Below, in pieces: positions 34,101-35,961 of a DNA stretch of 35,961 nucleotides. Within the stretch, counting starts at the first letter, position 1. Every line of letters starts with the position of its first letter. The notes under the pieces were generated by a model. The model saw nothing but the letters and a program-made list of their open reading frames with translations. It was not told where the DNA came from and ran no database searches. Made by a program: the position numbers and the translations under genes. Where the stretch lies: positions 1-35,961 of the forward strand of contig JBCCTX010000034.1 of NCBI GenBank assembly GCA_039197765.1, written 5' to 3'. Source of the stretch: JBCCTX01 sp039197765 (lineage in GTDB: Bacteria; Bacteroidota; Bacteroidia; J057).

Positions 34101-35961
34101 ACTGTTACTGAACCATCATTTGGAACATTCACATTGAAGTTGGTATTGGAAGAATCATAAACCATCTCAGGGTCCAAGGTATTATCCAGGATAGAGAAAG
34201 TGATTTTTCCGATGCTTATCCAATCTGTACCATTGACCTCAGGACATGACTGTTCATCGCTCTGCAAGATCATGGTTAGGTTAAATATTCCTGGGACAGA
34301 TGCTCCATCAAAAGCTTGTTCTGCCCAAGCCGGAGCTACATTCGCAATACAATTATCACTACCATCAAAGGTGTAGGACTCATAGTCAACAAACTGAAGT
34401 GCAGAGTCATTGTAATTGACCAAAATAGAGGAGGTACCCAAATTAAATACCTGGGTATTAGCCGAGCGAATCTGCAACGTCGCAGTAAAGACGTTGTTTT
34501 CACAGTCCAAGGTATCTATCATCCGAAGATCTGCGATGAGATCGGTACCTACGGGAGGGCTTACGGTTATAGTTGCCTCCGCTGTATCTCTCAGTCCTCC
34601 ATTATCTGTTACGATTAATCGGACGATGTAAATTCCTGCAAACTGGTAGGTATGGCTGGTAGTAATTCCTTGCCCGGTGGTACCATCTCCAAAGTCCCAA
34701 TTATAGGCCAGAATATTTCCATCTAAGTCAACTGAAGCTGATGCATCTACATTCACCAACAAAGGTGCCTCACCTGTAGTAGGATTAGCAATAAAAGAAG
34801 CCGTTGGCTGTAAATTACCTCCGTCATTTACAACGAGTGTAAGGGTAAAGGTATCCGTCGCAGCACTATCATCCGTTACTATCAATCGTACGTCATAGTT
34901 TCCTGCTGTGGTAAATACATGGGAAGTAGTATCGCCTGTACTTGTGCTATTATCGCCAAAGTCCCAGTCATAACTTACAATTTGCCCATCAGAATCCGTT
35001 GAGCCCGTTGCATCGAAGAAGACATTCAGCGGAGCATTACCCGTCGGAGGAGTTGCCGTAAATATGGCCTCAGGAGCCTGATTACCTTCTGCAGGATTCA
35101 CAATAATCTCCACGATGAATGAGTCTACAGCTGCACTGTCATCTGTTATTAGCAAACGGACTCTATATGTACCCGCTTCAGTAAATATATGAGACGTGGT
35201 ATCTCCCATACCTGTCGTACCATCTCCGAAATCCCAGTCATAGCTTACAATTTGCCCATCTGAATCAGTTGAACCCGTTGCATCGAAGAAGACATTTAAT
35301 GGGGCATTACCTGTTGGAGGCGTCGCTGTAAAGATAGCCTCTGGAGCCTGGTTACCTACCCCTGGATTTACGGTGATACTCACCAAGAAGGAGTCTGTGG
35401 CAGCACTATCATCTGTTACTAGCAGGCGTACAGTGTAAGTTCCTGCCATGGTAAATATATGAGAAACAGTATCTCCCATACCTGTCGTACCATCACCAAA
35501 GTCCCAAGCATAGCTTACAATTTGCCCATCAGAATCAGTTGAACCCGTTGCATCGAAGAAGACACTTAATGGAGCTGTTCCTGTTGTAGGAGTGGCTATA
35601 AAAGTAGCTTCAGGAGCCAAATTGCTTCCAGCAGGATTCACAACTACTTCTACAAGGAAGGAATCTGTGGCAGCGCTGTCATCTGTTACTATCAGACGCA
35701 CGCTATAAGTTCCTGCCATGGTGAACACATGAGAGATAGTATCTCCCATACCTGTAGTTCCATCTCCGAAGTCCCATGCATAGGTCAGAATTGTACCATC
35801 TGCATCTGTAGAACCCGTTGCATCGAAGAAGACACTCAATGGGGCATTACCTGTTGGAGGCGTCGCAATGAAGGTCGCCACTGGAGGTAAGTTGGAAGTA
35901 TCACAACTCAACACATCTCCTCCTGCAATCCCAAGGAATCTCCCCTTGCCAATGGTTACAG
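31151..35961 (-). CDS. Giant secreted PKD-repeat protein with cohesin-like modules and T9SS domain (5' end outside window)
   Basis: At least 1600 residues, open to the window edge; the 15 codons before the GTG at 35914 read as the end of another cohesin-like module, so the start is upstream. Domain order from that GTG: five PKD (about 8-456), cohesin-like module (458-618), three PKD (620-888), cohesin-like module (892-1052), one PKD (1055-1142), cohesin-like module (1145-1308), two PKD (1311-1490), T9SS type A sorting domain (about 1500-1587: VFPNPLEDFAIVRL, MYDHAGRLV, SGVYVIAI). PKD units carry WDFGDG and GTYTVRLIVTD. The first three PKD units are 90 residues each and nearly identical. It is therefore a long, surface-bound, repeat-built protein, a plausible scaffold or adhesin. 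A strong terminator follows. Confidence 0.93.
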   Translation of the reverse strand, partial: VTIGKGRFLGIAGGDVLSCDTSNLPPVATFIATPPTGNAPLSVFFDATGSTDADGTILTYAWDFGDGTTGMGDTISHVFTMAGTYSVRLIVTDDSAATDSFLVEVVVNPAGSNLAPEATFIATPTTGTAPLSVFFDATGSTDSDGQIVSYAWDFGDGTTGMGDTVSHIFTMAGTYTVRLLVTDDSAATDSFLVSITVNPGVGNQAPEAIFTATPPTGNAPLNVFFDATGSTDSDGQIVSYDWDFGDGTTGMGDTTSHIFTEAGTYRVRLLITDDSAAVDSFIVEIIVNPAEGNQAPEAIFTATPPTGNAPLNVFFDATGSTDSDGQIVSYDWDFGDNSTSTGDTTSHVFTTAGNYDVRLIVTDDSAATDTFTLTLVVNDGGNLQPTASFIANPTTGEAPLLVNVDASASVDLDGNILAYNWDFGDGTTGQGITTSHTYQFAGIYIVRLIVTDNGGLRDTAEATITVSPPVGTDLIADLRMIDTLDCENNVFTATLQIRSANTQVFNLGTSSILVNYNDSALQFVDYESYTFDGSDNCIANVAPAWAEQAFDGASVPGIFNLTMILQSDEQSCPEVNGTDWISIGKITFSILDNTLDPEMVYDSSNTNFNVNVPNDGSVTVAKGALLGLGGNVLSCDTANIPPVALFMADPMVGAPPLVVTFDANASSDIDGTIVSYEWLFGDGGEGTGLVITHTYNEEGSYEARLIVTDDQGAKDTATVGILVSNGNLAPVAVIVADTLSGNAPFDVAFDGSNSVDVDGTIESYQWDFGDGIFGEGPTPSHIYLNEGTYTVRLIVTDDMGAKDTASIEITVLPPVENLDPIASFIADPVSGNAPLLVSFDATLSSDPDGQIVSYDWFFGDGILGTGDTTSYQYTEPGEYTVMLVVTDDNGAKDTAETVITVIDVSSGPVADLRFVTVQDCESDSLTATIQIKARTGENFNLGTSSVLVTYDPEVLNYADYSSLRFNGSDQCIEGIASAWEEHAADGISVPGLFNLTLVLSSEGFGCPEVDSVDWVDIGTIRFGITNPALNPQLSFDRDNTNFNVHDPNDGTIVVGKGEFNPADITPCDSNQGPEAIIVATPDSGLVPLEVSFIGSNSQDVDGEIVSYFWDFGDGATDSSANVVHTFTQVGEYTVVLIVTDNSGASDTAGVLIKVVNPFIDPVANLRMQGEVDCETNTLNVSLQIKAETETSFNIGDSRVSLEFNTVAMDLIGYTSENFNENTICGEDARNPWSAHVSDASEILGQVGIILTLNDPGASCPIIGSSEWITIGTLEFQIQDTSMLGEIQFDSLVTRFNVSSPNDGSMQVGLGTLTGLSEIDLNCLDDLFPPIAVITTDTTIGFAPLTISFSGSESTDPDSNIVSYFWDFGVGDSVLVDAMDTSFTFTTPGNYTVTLIVEDADGLRDTAQVLIQVGDGDNFPPVILCNVSPDSGITPINVLFDATQSFDPDGDELTFTWEFGDGLTGEGALVNHVYTIHGEIVVTLTVEDGRGGVSVQEKTLTLFPPSFENPGDTLDVEGFSLQWDVFPNPLEDFAIVRLRDIGEVDQLDIEMYDHAGRLVFLESVIKLDEILDYRIDLGSMSSGVYVIAIRTENSLSSRHVIIK
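34547..35893 (-). repeat. Tandem 270-base repeats coding PKD domains
   Basis: Five PKD-coding units in a row. The first three are exactly 270 bases (90 codons) each, and neighbouring units share long stretches of near-identical DNA (for example the segment coding FFDATGSTDSDGQIVSY). This is high for protein-level constraint alone and points to recent duplication or gene conversion. The fourth and fifth units are more diverged. Confidence 0.85.

Noticed and set aside
34547..35893. Regular repeats as a CRISPR array
   Set aside because: Units are 270 bases, coding, and without short repeats separated by unique spacers; they are PKD domains.

Overview
This window looks like chromosomal DNA of a Bacteroidota bacterium, most likely of the Saprospiria/Lewinella type. 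The evidence is type IX secretion (T9SS) type A sorting domains, a TonB-dependent receptor with a carboxypeptidase-regulatory-like N-terminus, a TAnnTTTG promoter box, many very large secreted PKD-repeat proteins, weak Shine-Dalgarno signals and moderate GC content. The genus is inferred from gene style only.

Region 1 (1-7.9 kb) holds the end of a glycerol kinase gene, a small DNA-binding protein, and a gene-poor stretch with a possible 6S-like structured RNA. Next come a sigma-70-like factor and a membrane protein with an anti-sigma-like N-terminus and TPR repeats, facing a convergent 1113-residue lipoprotein with TPR repeats and a C-terminal CHAT (caspase-like) domain whose His and Cys are intact. 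A secreted outer-membrane-type protein follows, with a good promoter box and a strong terminator. Region 2 (7.9-12.3 kb) is housekeeping: dodecin, a DUF5009/HGSNAT-like membrane acyltransferase, a YgjP-like metallopeptidase coupled to a MurG-like glycosyltransferase, and an RluA-type pseudouridine synthase. Its intergenic DNA carries short dispersed repeats and a perfect heptanucleotide repeat next to a start codon.

Region 3 (12.3-18.8 kb, all minus strand) has two tandem paralogues with one membrane segment and a PKD-like domain. Only the second carries a TonB C-terminal domain, and it runs directly into a TonB-dependent receptor gene, suggesting a dedicated TonB-receptor pair. A sugar-nucleotidyltransferase gene lies upstream with its own terminator.

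Region 4 (18.9 kb to the end, all minus strand) is a cluster of secreted multidomain proteins. Four different proteins (choice-of-anchor-V-like with a CxxCH motif, DUF5060 glycoside-hydrolase-like, a carbohydrate-binding-like protein, and a Tat-exported DUF1501 protein) share the same C-terminal module of about 215 residues. It ends in two perfect 12-residue Ca-binding loops of dockerin type and a conserved tail. Two other proteins (a 380-residue protein and a giant PKD protein running off the window) carry another module of about 160 residues that resembles a cohesin-like beta-sandwich, plus T9SS type A signals. The main hypothesis from the window is that these two modules form a cohesin/dockerin-like surface assembly system linking enzymes to a PKD scaffold. 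A DUF1800 protein with no visible signal peptide is coupled to the Tat-signal DUF1501 gene and could be exported with it.
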